The translations under genes were made by a program, and so were the position numbers. From contig JAZBRS010000049.1 of the NCBI GenBank assembly GCA_037176725.1, forward strand, positions 14,774,001 to 14,838,000: 64,000 nt of DNA. Reading direction: 5' to 3'. A model generated the notes under the pieces. It saw only the letters and a program-made list of their open reading frames with translations, was not told the DNA's origin and searched no databases. The DNA comes from Posidonia oceanica (lineage: Eukaryota; Streptophyta; Magnoliopsida; Alismatales; Posidoniaceae). Below, one piece after another: positions 1-10,288 of the stretch (position 1 is its first letter; each line of letters starts with the position of its first letter).

Positions 1-1105
1 TGTGTGGAAATGGGAACACATATCTATGGACTTCGTGGCTGGTTTGCTGCGTACCAGGAGGAAGAATGATACTGTATGGGTGGTCGTGGATCGGCTAACC
101 AAGTCAGCACATTTTTAGGCAATGCGGGTGAATCTCCCTATGCATCGGTTAACAAAACTGTATGTGTCGAAGGTTGTCCGGTTGCATGGTGTTCCTGTGT
201 CCATCGTGTCGGATAGAGACATGGTTTACTCGAGGTTCTAGAGGACTCTGCAGGAAGCTTTTGGCACGGTGCTTAATTATAGTACGGCATTCCACCCTCA
301 GTCGGATGGCCAAACAGAGATGACCAATCAGACACTGGAGGATATGCTGAGAGCATGTGCCTTAGAGTTGCAAGGGAGTTGGGAGGACCACCTGTCATTG
401 ATTGAGTTCGCCTACAACAATAGCTATCACTCTAGCATCAGGATGGCGCCATACGAAGCCTTGTATGGTAGGCCTTGCAAATCGCCGGTTTGCTGGAGCG
501 AAGTAGGGGAATGACAGCTCCTTGGTCTAGAGATCGTGCAGCAGTATGCGGACAAGGTAGATTTGATCCATAGTAGACTTGTAACTACACAGAGTTGGCA
601 GAAGAGCTATGTCGATCAGAGGCGGAGACCGCTAGAATTTCTGGTGGGAGATTTTGTTTTTCTGAAGGTTTCACCGACCAAGGCACGTGATGAGGTTTGG
701 AAAGCGTGGGAGGTTGAGTCCCAGCTATATTGGCCCGTACCAGATCACGTAGAGGGTTGGTGAGGTTGCTTATAAGCTGACCCTACCACCAGAACTGTCA
801 ACTGTGCATGACGTCTTCCACGTCTCCATGTTGAGTAAGTGGCTGGCTGAGGTGTCGTAGGTGATCCTTGTCCAACCAGAGGTGCTCTAGGAAGATTTGT
901 CCTTTGTGGAGGATGTTGTCCAGATCATCGACCGAAAGGAACAAGTGTTGCGAAACAGAGTGATCCCGCTTGTTCTTGTACGATGGTAGCATCATGGAGC
1001 CAAGGAGGCCACTTGGGAGCATGAGGATGCTATCCTAACCCAGTATCCGTATCTCTTCACCTACCAATGATTTCAAGGATGAAATTCCTTTTAAGGTGGT
1101 TAGGA
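1..1105 (+). pseudogene. Ty3/gypsy chromovirus pol 3' end: integrase core, C-terminal domain and chromodomain (broken)
   Basis: This is the tail of a chromovirus polyprotein that would insert element cDNA into nuclear DNA. Read from base 2, the integrase core shows the first catalytic Asp in MDFVAG, the second in VSDRD (about 205-220) and the HPQSDGQTE block at about 290-320. The ALYGRPC motif follows at 455-480 and GDFVFLKVSPTK at 650-680. A one-base frame change lies near 690. The PPELSTVHDVFHVS block follows, and at about 900-1070 a chromodomain-like tail includes EATWEHEDAILTQYP. In-frame stops occur at about 116, 240, 512, 757, 858 and 889. Where the expected residue can be guessed it is Trp or Gln. 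The chromodomain suggests a Tekay/Del-like lineage. The element's 5' part lies outside the window. It cannot be functional. Confidence 0.93.
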
Positions 1106-2414
1106 TGTAACACCTGGGAATTCATTTCCCTTGTAATTCTACAGATTCAATGAATTTTTTAACTATAGACGAGTGTTACTGGCACACGTGGCTCTTTCTA
1201 TGATTTGTTTGTGGGCCCGGTGAGTGTGGGGCCTTGGTTTTCTTTGTGGAGCCTTATGCTTGTTGTGTGGTTGGTTCCTATGCTTGGTACTGTGTGTGGG
1301 GGCCACCTTGCACTGTTGGTGGAGGGGTTGTTGCAGCGTGTTTTGGGGAGTTAGTGCGGAGTGTTCGTTGGTGGAGGGGCACGTAACATGTATGCGCGTT
1401 GAGTGGTTGATGCACGCGTGCCTACTTTGCCCCGAACCGAGCCCTTATATCTGCATGCCAAGCTAACGTCTCCCGCACTCAACACCTCTCTCCCTCCTTT
1501 TCTTCTCTGTGCGAGTCGGTGGATGTACGTACCCGAGCTTATCACTTCCTCTTCCACCTTCTTCCTTCTCCTTCCTCCCTCCTCCACCATCCCTGATCTC
1601 CTTCTTTCCCTTCTCCTCCTTCTTCAGCCTTGAGAGAGAGTGAGAGAGAGGGACGGAGCCAGAGAGTGGGTGGCGTGGATAACGTGATCACCGACCTCCT
1701 CCCTTGTGCACAGCGGTGGTGAGCTCCGATCGTCGACCCTAAGGCCACATGACATTCCTAGTGTGTCGGACACGTCTCCGAGGTTGGGGTGAGTAGCTTT
1801 CCCAGGTGGGGATTACTTTTAAGGCTCCTTCAGGTGGAAGAACGTTAGGATAGGCACGCTCCTCCACAAGGCAGGTATCCGTGGCAGTGCAGCATGCTTC
1901 GATGACTGCTTGTGGGCCAGAATTGGTTGCTTGGCGCCGAGTAACACGACTTATTGTGTTTCGACAGTGGTTTTGAGGTTTCTGGCCAGAGTGGGCCTTG
2001 AGCTTTCCCACCTTTGGCCAATGGGCCTGTGATTTGATAAATGAGTTTTGAAATAAATAATGATTTCAATAGAATGGCTTATGGCTTTGGAGAAAATGAT
2101 TTAAATGGAATTAGATGATATCATGGTTTTGGAACGGAGATTTTATTCTGGATTTTACGTGGTTTTTTGTAGGGTGTGTGTTGGGTGACATTTCTGGTCA
2201 CTCACGTGTTTTCCTTGTGGTTTTTAGTTGCAGGTGCTGGTGAGTAGCGGTTTGCATTTGTAGTGTACATAGTCGGAGTCACGTAACTGTCCACTGCAGG
2301 TTCCTGGCAGATATTTGTTGTATTAGCCTGTAATTATTTGTAAATTTAGCATTTGTGTATGTTTAAATTTATTTGGGCTAATAGATCTTGTGAGTGGCGA
2401 CTCGGGTCATTACA
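1106..2414 (+). repeat. 3' LTR of the left chromovirus
   Basis: The LTR begins TGTAACACCTGG directly after the integrase/chromodomain region and ends GGGTCATTACA, giving TG...CA ends and about 1.3 kb. The sequence after it (GTTAC) matches the reading of the interrupted Tat-1 LTR, so GTTAC is the likely target duplication, although the left copy is outside the window. At 1850-1950 it holds a block (GCAGTGCAG ... GACTGCTTGTGG ... TTGGTTGCTTGGC ... AACACGAC) that recurs in the LTRs at 5970-6070, and on the minus strand at 11830-11960 and 50050-50170. A CT-rich stretch lies at 1490-1620. Confidence 0.9.
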
Positions 2415-2577
2415 GTTACCTCTGCAACAGCTAACAACCTTATATTAAGTAATGTTTTTAAAGAAATTATGAAAAATCTGTAATATGTGATAAAGATCCT
2501 TAGTTATGTGATTTAGGACGTCTCAAAGTTTCCTATCATTATTTAACTATCAAAAATGCGAAAATGGGATATCTACA
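2415..2577 (-). repeat. Truncated Tat-1 LTR (start of the LTR on the minus strand)
   Basis: The last 160 bp match the right end of the LTRs at 12181-14141 and 32789-34771. Shared landmarks are the AACAGCTAAC stretch, TTAGTTATGTGATTTAG, and the end AAAATGGGATATCTACA. The rest of this LTR must lie beyond the left chromovirus, outside the window. The copy was therefore split by that insertion. Confidence 0.88.
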
Positions 2578-3108
2578 ATACTGATTATTGGTTGCAACTT
2601 TACAAAATGGTCAATTCTTCATGTAGGTATAAAAGGTGAAGATCTTTATAATCATGCTAATTGATATAAAAAACGAGTGTGTAACACTCAATAAATTTAC
2701 AAGATTCAGGACTTTAGTGGCACTCGTCAGCCTTGGCTGTTGACAGCAGAATTTGATCTCTTCCAACACCCATTTCAAGAAATCAAATTAAGAAAAACTT
2801 TTGTAAAATATTTGCAATCATTGAGACCTCAAAAAAGCTTGAAAGGCACCACTGTTCAAGAGTAATTATAGTTACCTTTGATCGATTCTATGAGATCGCG
2901 CAAAGAAATTGACATCCATAAAATATGGTTATCTCCAAAACCAATTGACTCTTACATTAGAAATGTTATCTTCTTCAAACCAATTGGTAGGTCTTCCAAT
3001 AACATCATAATTACTCCAAAAATAGGTTCTCAAAGTCCATGCTAATTCATTGATGACCATCTATATTAAAATATATATAGAAACCATAAAAAGTTAGCAT
3101 ACCTCTAT
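2578..3108. other. AT-rich sequence, no gene recognised
   Basis: This lies between the Tat-1 LTR end and the Myb/SANT-like relic. On the minus strand it may hold the downstream part of that relic: a short open stretch at about 2960-3060 reads without stops. I cannot match it to a family. No terminal repeats were seen. Confidence 0.5.
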
Positions 3109-3941
3109 ATAAGTCATGAAGTCGTGCGAAGTGAGGAAAAGCTTTCTCTTTCCATGCTTTTGAGCCTTGCACATTCTATAAGATAAACCAAGTATGCAAA
3201 TTAAAATAATAATAAATTATATGCTAAAGACAAGTTAGAGAATCAACAAACTTACTCTAATACATCACTCCCAATCATTTGGACTTCCACAAACCATATT
3301 CTTGTCTGGATTCCATCCCATTCTAGAGTAGGTGGACATCTTTAATATTATATTATATCTCTTCTTCAAAGTTTGTTTGTGTTGCTTGATTTGTACAATA
3401 GATAACCTCTATCTCGAGAAGTGGGCATTAAATCGTTCAGTTATCACTCTCCACGCTTCCTTAGTCCACCCATTTTGGCCACGATGTTTTGGCATACTAT
3501 GATCAACTAATTGATCAACTAAGATGGTCTCCATAGCTTCATTCCATGAAGCTCTCGAGGTATCGGTCTCATTCTCGTTGCTCATGTCTAAACAACCACA
3601 ACAAAATATTAACATGAAGAACACAATTTAATGTAATATTACATAATAAAAAAAATTAAATTAGACTTACCTTCAGTATCATCAACACCATAATTTCCTC
3701 TTGTATTAGCAAAAAACTGTCCTCCACTAGAATTAGTCTCTTTAGTGTCAAATCCAGTAAATGCCCTTCTACTAGAATTAGCCCCTCCAGTGTCAAATCC
3801 AGCAAATGTCCCTCTACTAGAAGTAGCCCCTCTAGTGCCAAAACCAACAAAAGTCTCTCCTATAGCAAAGCCACCTCTTATTCTACCAACAAAAGTCACA
3901 TGTTGCAAATCTTGAAAATCCTCCAATTGCCATACCTAGAG
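3109..3941 (-). pseudogene. Myb/SANT-like DNA-binding domain gene, decayed
   Basis: Read right to left, a Ser/Gly/Thr-rich leader comes first. It has three degenerate repeats of a GGTFxGFDTxGANSS type (about 3926-3660). A good splice donor (G/GTAAGT near 3670) and acceptor (TTTAG near 3592) precede the second exon. That exon carries the trihelix-like domain: ASWNEAMETILVDQLVDH, then NGWTKEAWRVITERFN, then IVQIKQHKQTLKKRYN and a GWNPDKNMV tail. A third exon near 3120-3180 reads KAWKEKAFPHF...LHDLY. This order is that of the plant Myb/SANT-like family, found in L10-interacting MYB-type proteins and as the DNA-binding partner of PIF/Harbinger transposases. Stops (for example after FNAHFSR) break it. 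Whether it was a host gene or part of a Harbinger element cannot be decided; no Harbinger transposase or termini were seen. Confidence 0.78.
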
Positions 3942-4371
3942 TGTAATGACCCAGATCTTTGGTAGCAGTTAAGCCAGATATTCAATTTGGAATTTGGGTG
4001 TGTTGGACACTGAATACCATGCGTTTAATATTAGACGCAGATCCAATAGCGTTCTACACCTAAATTATTGTTTTCTGGATTTCTAGGGTATTAGACACTG
4101 ATAGGCTTGTGTCTTATGTTAAACACAACAAACCCTGCGTTCAACACCAAGAATATTAATTTCTGGATTCCTAGATGTAGAACACAGCAACTGGTGCATC
4201 TTATGTTAGACGCATGACGGCACACATTTAACACCCTGAGTTGCATCCAGAAACTTCAACTGCCTATTTAAGGCCATGCAGGTGTGTCTTCTCAGGGACG
4301 ACTCCTTCTCTTCCTCCTCTTCTTCTTCCCTAGTCTGGCGTGAGGGTTTCCAGAGGTTTTCAAGGTGTTTC

Positions 4372-4373
<2 letters not shown>

Positions 4374-4416
<43 letters not shown>
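4374..4416. repeat. (GA)n microsatellite
   Basis: An uninterrupted GA dinucleotide run of about 21 units lies inside LTR-X, just after the probable transcription start region. Confidence 0.97.
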
Positions 4417-4418
<2 letters not shown>

Positions 4419-5334
4419 GAGGTGTGCATGTTGGGTTCCTTGCTCCATGCATGTGGTTGTGATCTTTGTGGCGGTGCTCTAGCGACTCTCTGCAAGTCCT
4501 AGATGTCGAGCTTGGCTACAGGTCTTGGCTTGAGGTGCTATGAGCTTGGCCTGAGAAGGTGAGTGTTGGGTTCCATAGTTTGCGCTCTCTTCTTTTTCTT
4601 TGCCTTTCTTTGTTGCATCCATTGACTTCTTTGGTTCCTGGGTATTGCTTGAGTTGTTGCGGATTTTGGGAGCCCAATGGTTGCTCGAGGGAAGGCTGGA
4701 TGGACATAGGGAGCTCTCTGGATCGTAGTGGAAGTTCGCTGCATGTTTGGGTGTCCCTCAGTGCAAAGTACACACCCAATTAGGTGTCATTTATTTCAAT
4801 ATTCTAGCCTGTATATTCAAAATTGTGCCTTCAATGCATGAGATTGGAGGCTACTGGTGTGCAATGCTCTGAGTTGGAACTCAAGAGCACTGACTATTGT
4901 GTTGGATGCTGAACTGGCAGCGTCCTACACCTCCAGCGTGGTTTCTAGCCTGTTTTTGTTGGTACAAGAGTATTGGTATTTTATCTATTGCTAGATTTGA
5001 TGTTTTGAGTTTTCTCTCGTTGTGTTGAGTTGGGATATTGAGAGTGTTTCCCAAATGTGTTTTGGTTGTGCTGAGGGCGTGTATTTGAGGTGCAAATTCC
5101 CAGCACGTTTCTGTAGTTCAGTAAATTACAGTGTGTAGTGATTAGTTTTTATGTAGTGCTTTTGAGTGTGGATTTTGTGGTTCTGCGTGGCTTTCAGTGT
5201 GAAGTATTATTTGGTGTTTGTAGTGTTTTTGAAGTGATTTCGAAATAGTTTTCCAAAAGAGATTTGGAAAAAAAAATACATAAATTTTGCAAAAGTTTTG
5301 GAAAGTGTTTTTCCGGTGTTTTCTAATTGTGGAG

Positions 5335-5830
5335 ACCAAGAAGCCGTAGGATTGTACTGGTGGATCCAGAAGGTATGATACCTTTGAAGAAGGTAAGTAC
5401 AAGTCCAAGACTGAGGTCCAGGAACCAAGAGGTCGAGGAATCACAGCAGCAGACTCAGAGGGTATGATACCTTTGTGTAGCTGGGTGTGATGTCCGAGGA
5501 TGAGGTTCCAGAGCCAATAGGCCGGAGGGTCGTGTTGCCGGGACTAGGGAGTATGTTGAGACTCTTGGGTGGTCGAGCACGATTGACTAGGCTGAGGTTC
5601 GAGTGTTGAGGTGCCGTCCGGACCTAGCAGTATCGTGGCAGTGGATCCAAGTGATAAGATACCTCTGTGTAGTTGGGTATGATACTCTGGTTGCTCCGGT
5701 TACTGAGATTTGAGGCGTTGGCTAGACCCGAAGGTGAGAAAGACTCTGATTGCTTCAGGTACTATGAGACTAGGACCGAGAGGCCAAGGTTGAGGTCTGT
5801 GTGACCAAGAGACCGAGGATGAGGTCCAGT
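5335..5830. repeat. Degenerate tandem array inside LTR-X
   Basis: Phrases of the type GGTATGATACCTTTG (near 5370, 5460, 5645 and 5680) and GAGGATGAGGTCCAG recur at irregular spacing over 500 bp. The minus-strand LTR at 12120-12135 contains a related GTATCATACC phrase, so the array is shared by several LTR families. GGTATGATACC is close to an inverted repeat. Confidence 0.65.
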
Positions 5831-6943
5831 GAGGACGTCGAAAGGGCAGACCTTGTGGTGTTTGGCCAGTACAGGTAGAGCACGTGCCCCGTTTCTAATG
5901 ACGTCCTAAGAGATGACAGCTTTCCTGTGTGGCTAACTTTGTTGAGGGTTCTTCAAAGAGGAGAGACACCAGGATGGGTAGGCTCCTCATAGGGTGGCTT
6001 ATCCGTGTCAGTGCAGTTTGATAACTGCTTGTAGCCAGTGTTGGTTGCTTGGCACCAGGCAACACGACACACCGTTGTTTGGTTTTGTGCTTAGTTAGGT
6101 GGTTGTTGTGGATGTGCTGTTTGCGATAAAGAGCATTCAGACACTGTTGGCTATTTGTTCCGCATAGAGAGTGTGTGAATTCAAACTGCATGGTTTTGAG
6201 TACTCAAGATAGTTGAGTACTCCATGCTGTTTTGAGTTTTCAATAGTTTTGGTGTTTGAGTTGAGGATGCATGCTTCTATGGGAAGATGCATCTGGTTTT
6301 CTGTGTTTCGGTCATTGTGGCTTCAATCTTCGAGAAGCATAATGGACTTGATTTTGGACTTGACTTGGAGTAGAGTTGCCATGTCAAGTGTGCATAAGAG
6401 GTTTTAAAAAGATAATATGATTTTGGTCAAAAAAGAGAAAAATGGTTTTGAAAGGCATGTTTTAAAGGATTGTTACTTACTAGGCAATAGTTGATTGCCT
6501 TGTTGTGGTATTGTGGTACCTAGGTGAGATGCCTGAGTTCTGTTGCTTTCAGCGTGGTTACGCCAGACTTTTCAACATTATTCTGCCGAGTTGGTTTAGG
6601 TGTGTGTTTAGGGTGGTTGTGTGCTAGGTGACTTTTTTGAGTAGTCACTTATATATACTTTGTTAGTGTTTTTGTAGGTCTAGGATAGAAATAGGATTTC
6701 TTACTAGTGCACATAGAAAGTACTACAAGAAAATTAGACTTTAACCATCGATTTATGCCACTGACAATAAATCCGTGGCTAATTAATATGTTTAACTAAG
6801 GATATATAAGTTTTAAACAATATATTATTTAACTACAATCAAATACCATGACTAATTATGAAATATTCATATTTAAATTTTTTATTTCAATAAAAATTTA
6901 TTTTTACATTAGATTGACCACATTCTACGATTAAAATCTTAAA

Positions 6944-7486
6944 AATTTAACAACTAAGTTTCCTTCCCTTTTTTATTTCCAACGAAACCTACTCCTCCCT
7001 CCACCTCAAAACCTACCATGACAGTCCTCGTCCCTTCTCCCTCCACCCTAAAACCTAATCCCGCTCCTCCTCCTCCGGTTCTCCCACCGCCCTCCTGCGG
7101 CCTCCTCTGCGCCTGTTGCTCCTCCTCCTCCGGTTCTCCCTCCGCCCTTTCTTCCTGTGCCCGCCACCTCCTCCGGTGCTCCCTCCGCCCTCCTGCACCC
7201 TCCTCCGACCCGAACTTGCTCCTCCTCCTCCGGTCTCCCTCTGCCCTCCTCTGGCCTCCTCCTTGTGCCCGTGTGCTCTTCAGGTTCTCCCTCCGCCCTC
7301 CTCCTCTCTCTTCAGTTGTCATCTTGATGTTATTCTTCTGCTCTTTTCTCCACTTCTTTTGTTTGTTTTGATCTTTCACCTTTTTTTCCCCTTTTCTACT
7401 GCACTTGATCTGTGATGGGTCTTCAGTCGTTTATAAATCATGAGCTTCTGTAGAGTTTCTTTTGTCCCCGGTTCTCGATTCGCTGG
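6944..7486 (+). other. CT-rich stretch and probable 5' leader of the captured TAF1 fragment
   Basis: This is strongly pyrimidine-rich with many CCTCCTCC and TCCGCCCTCC repeats (7040-7330), giving spurious Pro/Ser-rich open frames on one strand and Glu/Arg-rich ones on the other. I do not regard any of these as genes. The last 90 bases before the TAF1 ATG look like an ordinary plant 5' untranslated leader and were probably captured with it. Confidence 0.5.
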
Positions 7487-7720
7487 ATGGGCGACTCGAA
7501 CGCTGCGTCCCACGGTGGGAACGAGGAAGGTAGGTCCTTTCCTCGATTGTGATTCGTGGAGGTTTCCTGTTTGTCACGGTTGATGAGGTTTTTTTTTGGT
7601 TGCTGTGGTTTGTGTGCAGACGATGAGGACGACTACGGGGAGTCCGGGAACCGTCTCCTGGGGTTTATGTTCGGGAACGTCAATTGTGCAGGTGATCTTG
7701 ATGTGGACTATCTTGACGAG
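7487..7720 (+). pseudogene. TAF1: Captured fragment of TAF1 (TFIID subunit 1), first two exons
   Basis: Exon 1 (7487-7529) starts with ATG and encodes MGDSNAASHGGNEE, ending at a GTAGGT donor. Exon 2 (7620-7720) follows a GTGTGCAG acceptor in the correct phase. It encodes an acidic stretch DDEDDYGESG, then GNRLLGFMFGNV and GDLDVDYLDE, and ends at a GT. The LLGFMFGNV...GDLDxDYLDE block is the signature N-terminus of plant TAF1/HAF, the large TFIID subunit. The next TAF1 exon (the AKEHL... block) is absent: intron-like sequence runs on into a beta-glucosidase exon. The two exons are free of stops and splice sites are intact, suggesting recent capture or selection. It lacks all catalytic domains of TAF1. 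Confidence 0.87.
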
Positions 7721-8132
7721 GTATCTTCGTTTGACCTGTTCTGTCTGTTTGCTGTATTTTTTTACTGTGCTGGTTATTTCGTTTTTTTTTGCTCCATTCT
7801 TTTGCTTCAATTGCTTGACTGAAGATATGGACTGGATATTTCATCTTTTTATTAATTTCTGTTTTTATACTTTTTCCCTATGTGGTGCATCCCCTCCTTC
7901 TCTTTCTAACTAGAAATAGATGTGAGAAGGTACTCAATGCTTGGAAACAACGCCTTTTTTCCTTGTAATTCTTATGTCCATCTGTCCATTGTAGTGTAGT
8001 ATACTTATCACTGCTATCATCATACATTTGAGAGAGTTAAAATGGTAATTCTGGGATGTTGAGTTCAAGTGGCATGTTGTAAGTTTACTCAAAGTTTGTA
8101 GACGTCTATATTTTATTGAAATTCCTTTTCAG

Positions 8133-8967
8133 TCAGGACTTCAAGGACTACATTGAAGTTTGCTTCAAGGAATTTGGGGACAGGGTTAAAAACTAGATCA
8201 CAAGAAACGAACCATGGACTTTTAGTAGTCTTGGATATGGCATTGGAACCCATGCACCAGGCAGGTGTTCTAAAGGCTTAGGTTGTGCAGTGGAATCTGC
8301 TAAAGGGACTCCACTATCAGGTAACGGAATTTAGATGTTCTAAAGGGGACTCTACTTTTGAGCCTTATGTTGTTGGTCACAATATTCTCTTAGCCCATGT
8401 GGAATCTGTTAAGCTCTAAAAGAACCATTATCAGGTAGTTAATATTATCCTAAATCATGGACATGCATGTTGAGGTGAGACAACTTTACTTTTTTTTATA
8501 AGATTACAACAGGTGCCAAGTACTTTCTCCTCTCGACGTTTGCATCAATGCTCTAATACTTTTAAAGAAAATTGAATTCAATTTCAACATTATGTTGATC
8601 CATCTATATAGTATCTCATAACTAGACATCTAGCCAATCAAAATTTATCTGTCATAATATATATGGAATTCATGGTATTTTCAGCTGCTTCCAGGCTGCA
8701 CAGCATGGAGAGATCGGCATCACATTATCAACTATGTGGTATGTCCCATACTCGGAAAGACAGAGCGATGTATCATCGAAGGATAGAGCTTTAGGTTTCA
8801 TGCTAGGATGATAAAATTCCACTTCTATTTCAGGTTCTTGGACCCATTAGTATATGGAGATTATCCGTTCAACATGAGATCTTTGGTGAGAGACAGATTG
8901 CCACATTTTACCAGTGAGGAAATAAAAATGGTCCAACATTCCTATGATTTTATTGGTATCAATTAAC
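8133..8967 (+). pseudogene. Captured fragment of a GH1 beta-glucosidase gene (four exons)
   Basis: Family 1 glycosidases hydrolyse beta-glucosides using two catalytic Glu residues, the first in the NEP motif. Exon 1 (8133-8320) reads QDFKDYIEVCFKEFGDRVK, a stop at the expected Trp of the W-I-T motif, then NEPWTFSSLGYGIGTHAPGRC. Exon 2 (about 8346-8434) reads [19 protein letters not shown]. Exon 3 (8686-8810) reads QAAQHGEIGITLSTMWYVPY and ends ALGFMLG. Exon 4 (8835-8967) reads [18 protein letters not shown], then [11 protein letters not shown] and SYDFIGIN. The domain order is that of plant BGLU proteins. The N-terminal part and the second catalytic Glu (ITENG motif) are absent. The first intron has shrunk to about 25 bp. 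It is broken by at least two stops. Confidence 0.9.
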
Positions 8968-9630
8968 TATGAAATACTCTGAGGATACGCCAGTCGTACA
9001 CCTGCTTGATTCATTTTGTATACAAGAGTCATTACGTAAATTAAGTCCCTAAACAACTTTCATTTCCTACTTTATCAAGGATATTTTTTACTTGCTTTAA
9101 ATATAAAAAGTTATCAACTACGGTCAACCACAAGACGCACATCCTGCGTCTGAGAGCCATTGATGGTGCCTTGAGATTTATAACTCATCAGTCTTGAAAT
9201 GGAAGGATGTTAAAACACTCACTAGTAGAATCCACCTATTACTATATTTACATAAGAATGTGGGAATAGTGATGATCCTCTCTGTTTTGGATCTCATCTT
9301 CTCTTCAATGTGGGGGTGATGTGAGTGCTCTTCGGTAAAATATATTTTATCCTCTTCAACTATACAAGTTTTTAACTTTATACTCTCAAGTTTAAAATGT
9401 TTCAATATCCTCTTTTATTAATCAATCGTTTATCAGTTAGGTCCTTACATATATTTTGAATTGTTGTCCCCTTGTGGATGCTCTAACTACCCACAAAGAC
9501 TAAACATTTGAATTGCACTGTTAAATTGGTGTAGGCCTTACGTTGAAGTCAACATTCCTGTCAACTTCAGTTGCTAAGACAAGCCTCTTCTGTTCAAACA
9601 TTGAATTCTCACTTATGCCTTCAACCATTG
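8968..9630. other. CACTA interior, no gene recognised
   Basis: AT-rich sequence between the beta-glucosidase and Nudix fragments. It may be intron sequence of either gene. A short stretch at 9530-9580 is open and could be an upstream Nudix exon, but I see no convincing motif. Confidence 0.45.
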
Positions 9631-10288
9631 ATGGGGAAGAAGGGAGTTTGGCTCAAGATATTGGCAAAGCAAGCCGATCTTATTCCAATTGCAGTAAAGG
9701 TAGTGTCAATTTATCAAATTGAAATATGCTGCATGGAACAGTTGTGATAGGTCAAGTTTGGGTCTGGGGTTTTTTTATTTCTGTCGATAAATAAATTAGC
9801 ACTAGAATTTAGTCTGTTAAATCAGCTATAAAGGCAATCACCCTGACATACTTGGTAAAGCTAATATAGGACAGTCATATCCTTTTCCAGGAAGGCTTTG
9901 TTTACCATCACGCCGAGCCAGGTTACGTTATGTTGACCTATTGGCTTCCTAGAGAACCTTCCATGCTCCCTGCTACTAGTTCACATCAAGTTGGCATAGG
10001 GGGATTCGTAATCAATGAAAACAGAGAGGTGCTCTATTACAGGAAGGATGGACCGACAGTTATGCTATTAGAACTTAAATCTCCAACATGCTTTAAAGTT
10101 TTCCAGTCTGGGGAAATCTATTTAGGAGCCATAAGATGAGAACCTTCTTTTGTGTTTATGCTAAAAGACTTTTCCTGTATACTAATCTAGAATTTGTCAT
10201 TCTTATCCTATAACTAACATTTCTTTGTTTTTTTTTCCTTTCTTGTCATTCAGATAGATACCAAATTCGTAGAAGTGGTCGCACTCAG
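9631..10288 (+). pseudogene. Captured fragment of a plant Nudix hydrolase gene (three exons)
   Basis: Exon 1 (about 9631-9699) reads GKKGVWLKILAKQADLIPIA and ends at a GT donor. Exon 2 (9891 to about 10144, after a TTTTCCAG acceptor) reads EGFVYHHAEPGYVMLTYWLP, ASSHQVGIGGFV-like residues and NENREVL. It then decays through the region that should hold the Nudix box, with GEIYLGAIR followed by a stop. Exon 3 (10254-10288) reads IDTKFVEVVALR. The GKKGVWLK / YHHAEP / SHQVGIGGFV order is diagnostic of the plant Nudix 2/5/6/7/8/10 group. Intact members hydrolyse nucleoside-diphosphate derivatives. The REVKEETG core of the Nudix box is missing or damaged, so it cannot be active. It closely resembles the Nudix 8-type subgroup, but this is a guess. 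Confidence 0.88.

Larger units (their letters stand above)
3942..6720 (+). repeat. LTR-X, plus copy, interrupted by the CACTA element
   Basis: The start TGTAATGACCCAG corresponds to the LTR ending at 58297 on the minus strand. Shared landmarks include TTCAATTTGG near the start, the GGTTGCTTGGC block (about 5970-6070), and a tail reading AGTGCACATAG just before the break. The element is probably a chromovirus, because this block is shared with the LTR at 1106-2414, but no coding region of the copy is present. A TATTTAAG box near 4264 could be the promoter. The distal LTR end is missing: the sequence stops where the CACTA-type end begins. It may be a solo LTR or the 5' LTR of a lost element. 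Confidence 0.78.

Noticed and set aside
2578..3108. Possible Harbinger transposase downstream of the Myb/SANT relic
   Set aside because: No DDE-type motif, termini or three-base target duplication could be seen.
6954..7415. Long Pro/Ser-rich and Glu/Arg-rich open frames on both strands
   Set aside because: They are by-products of a CT-rich simple-sequence stretch; no domain, and composition explains the absence of stops.
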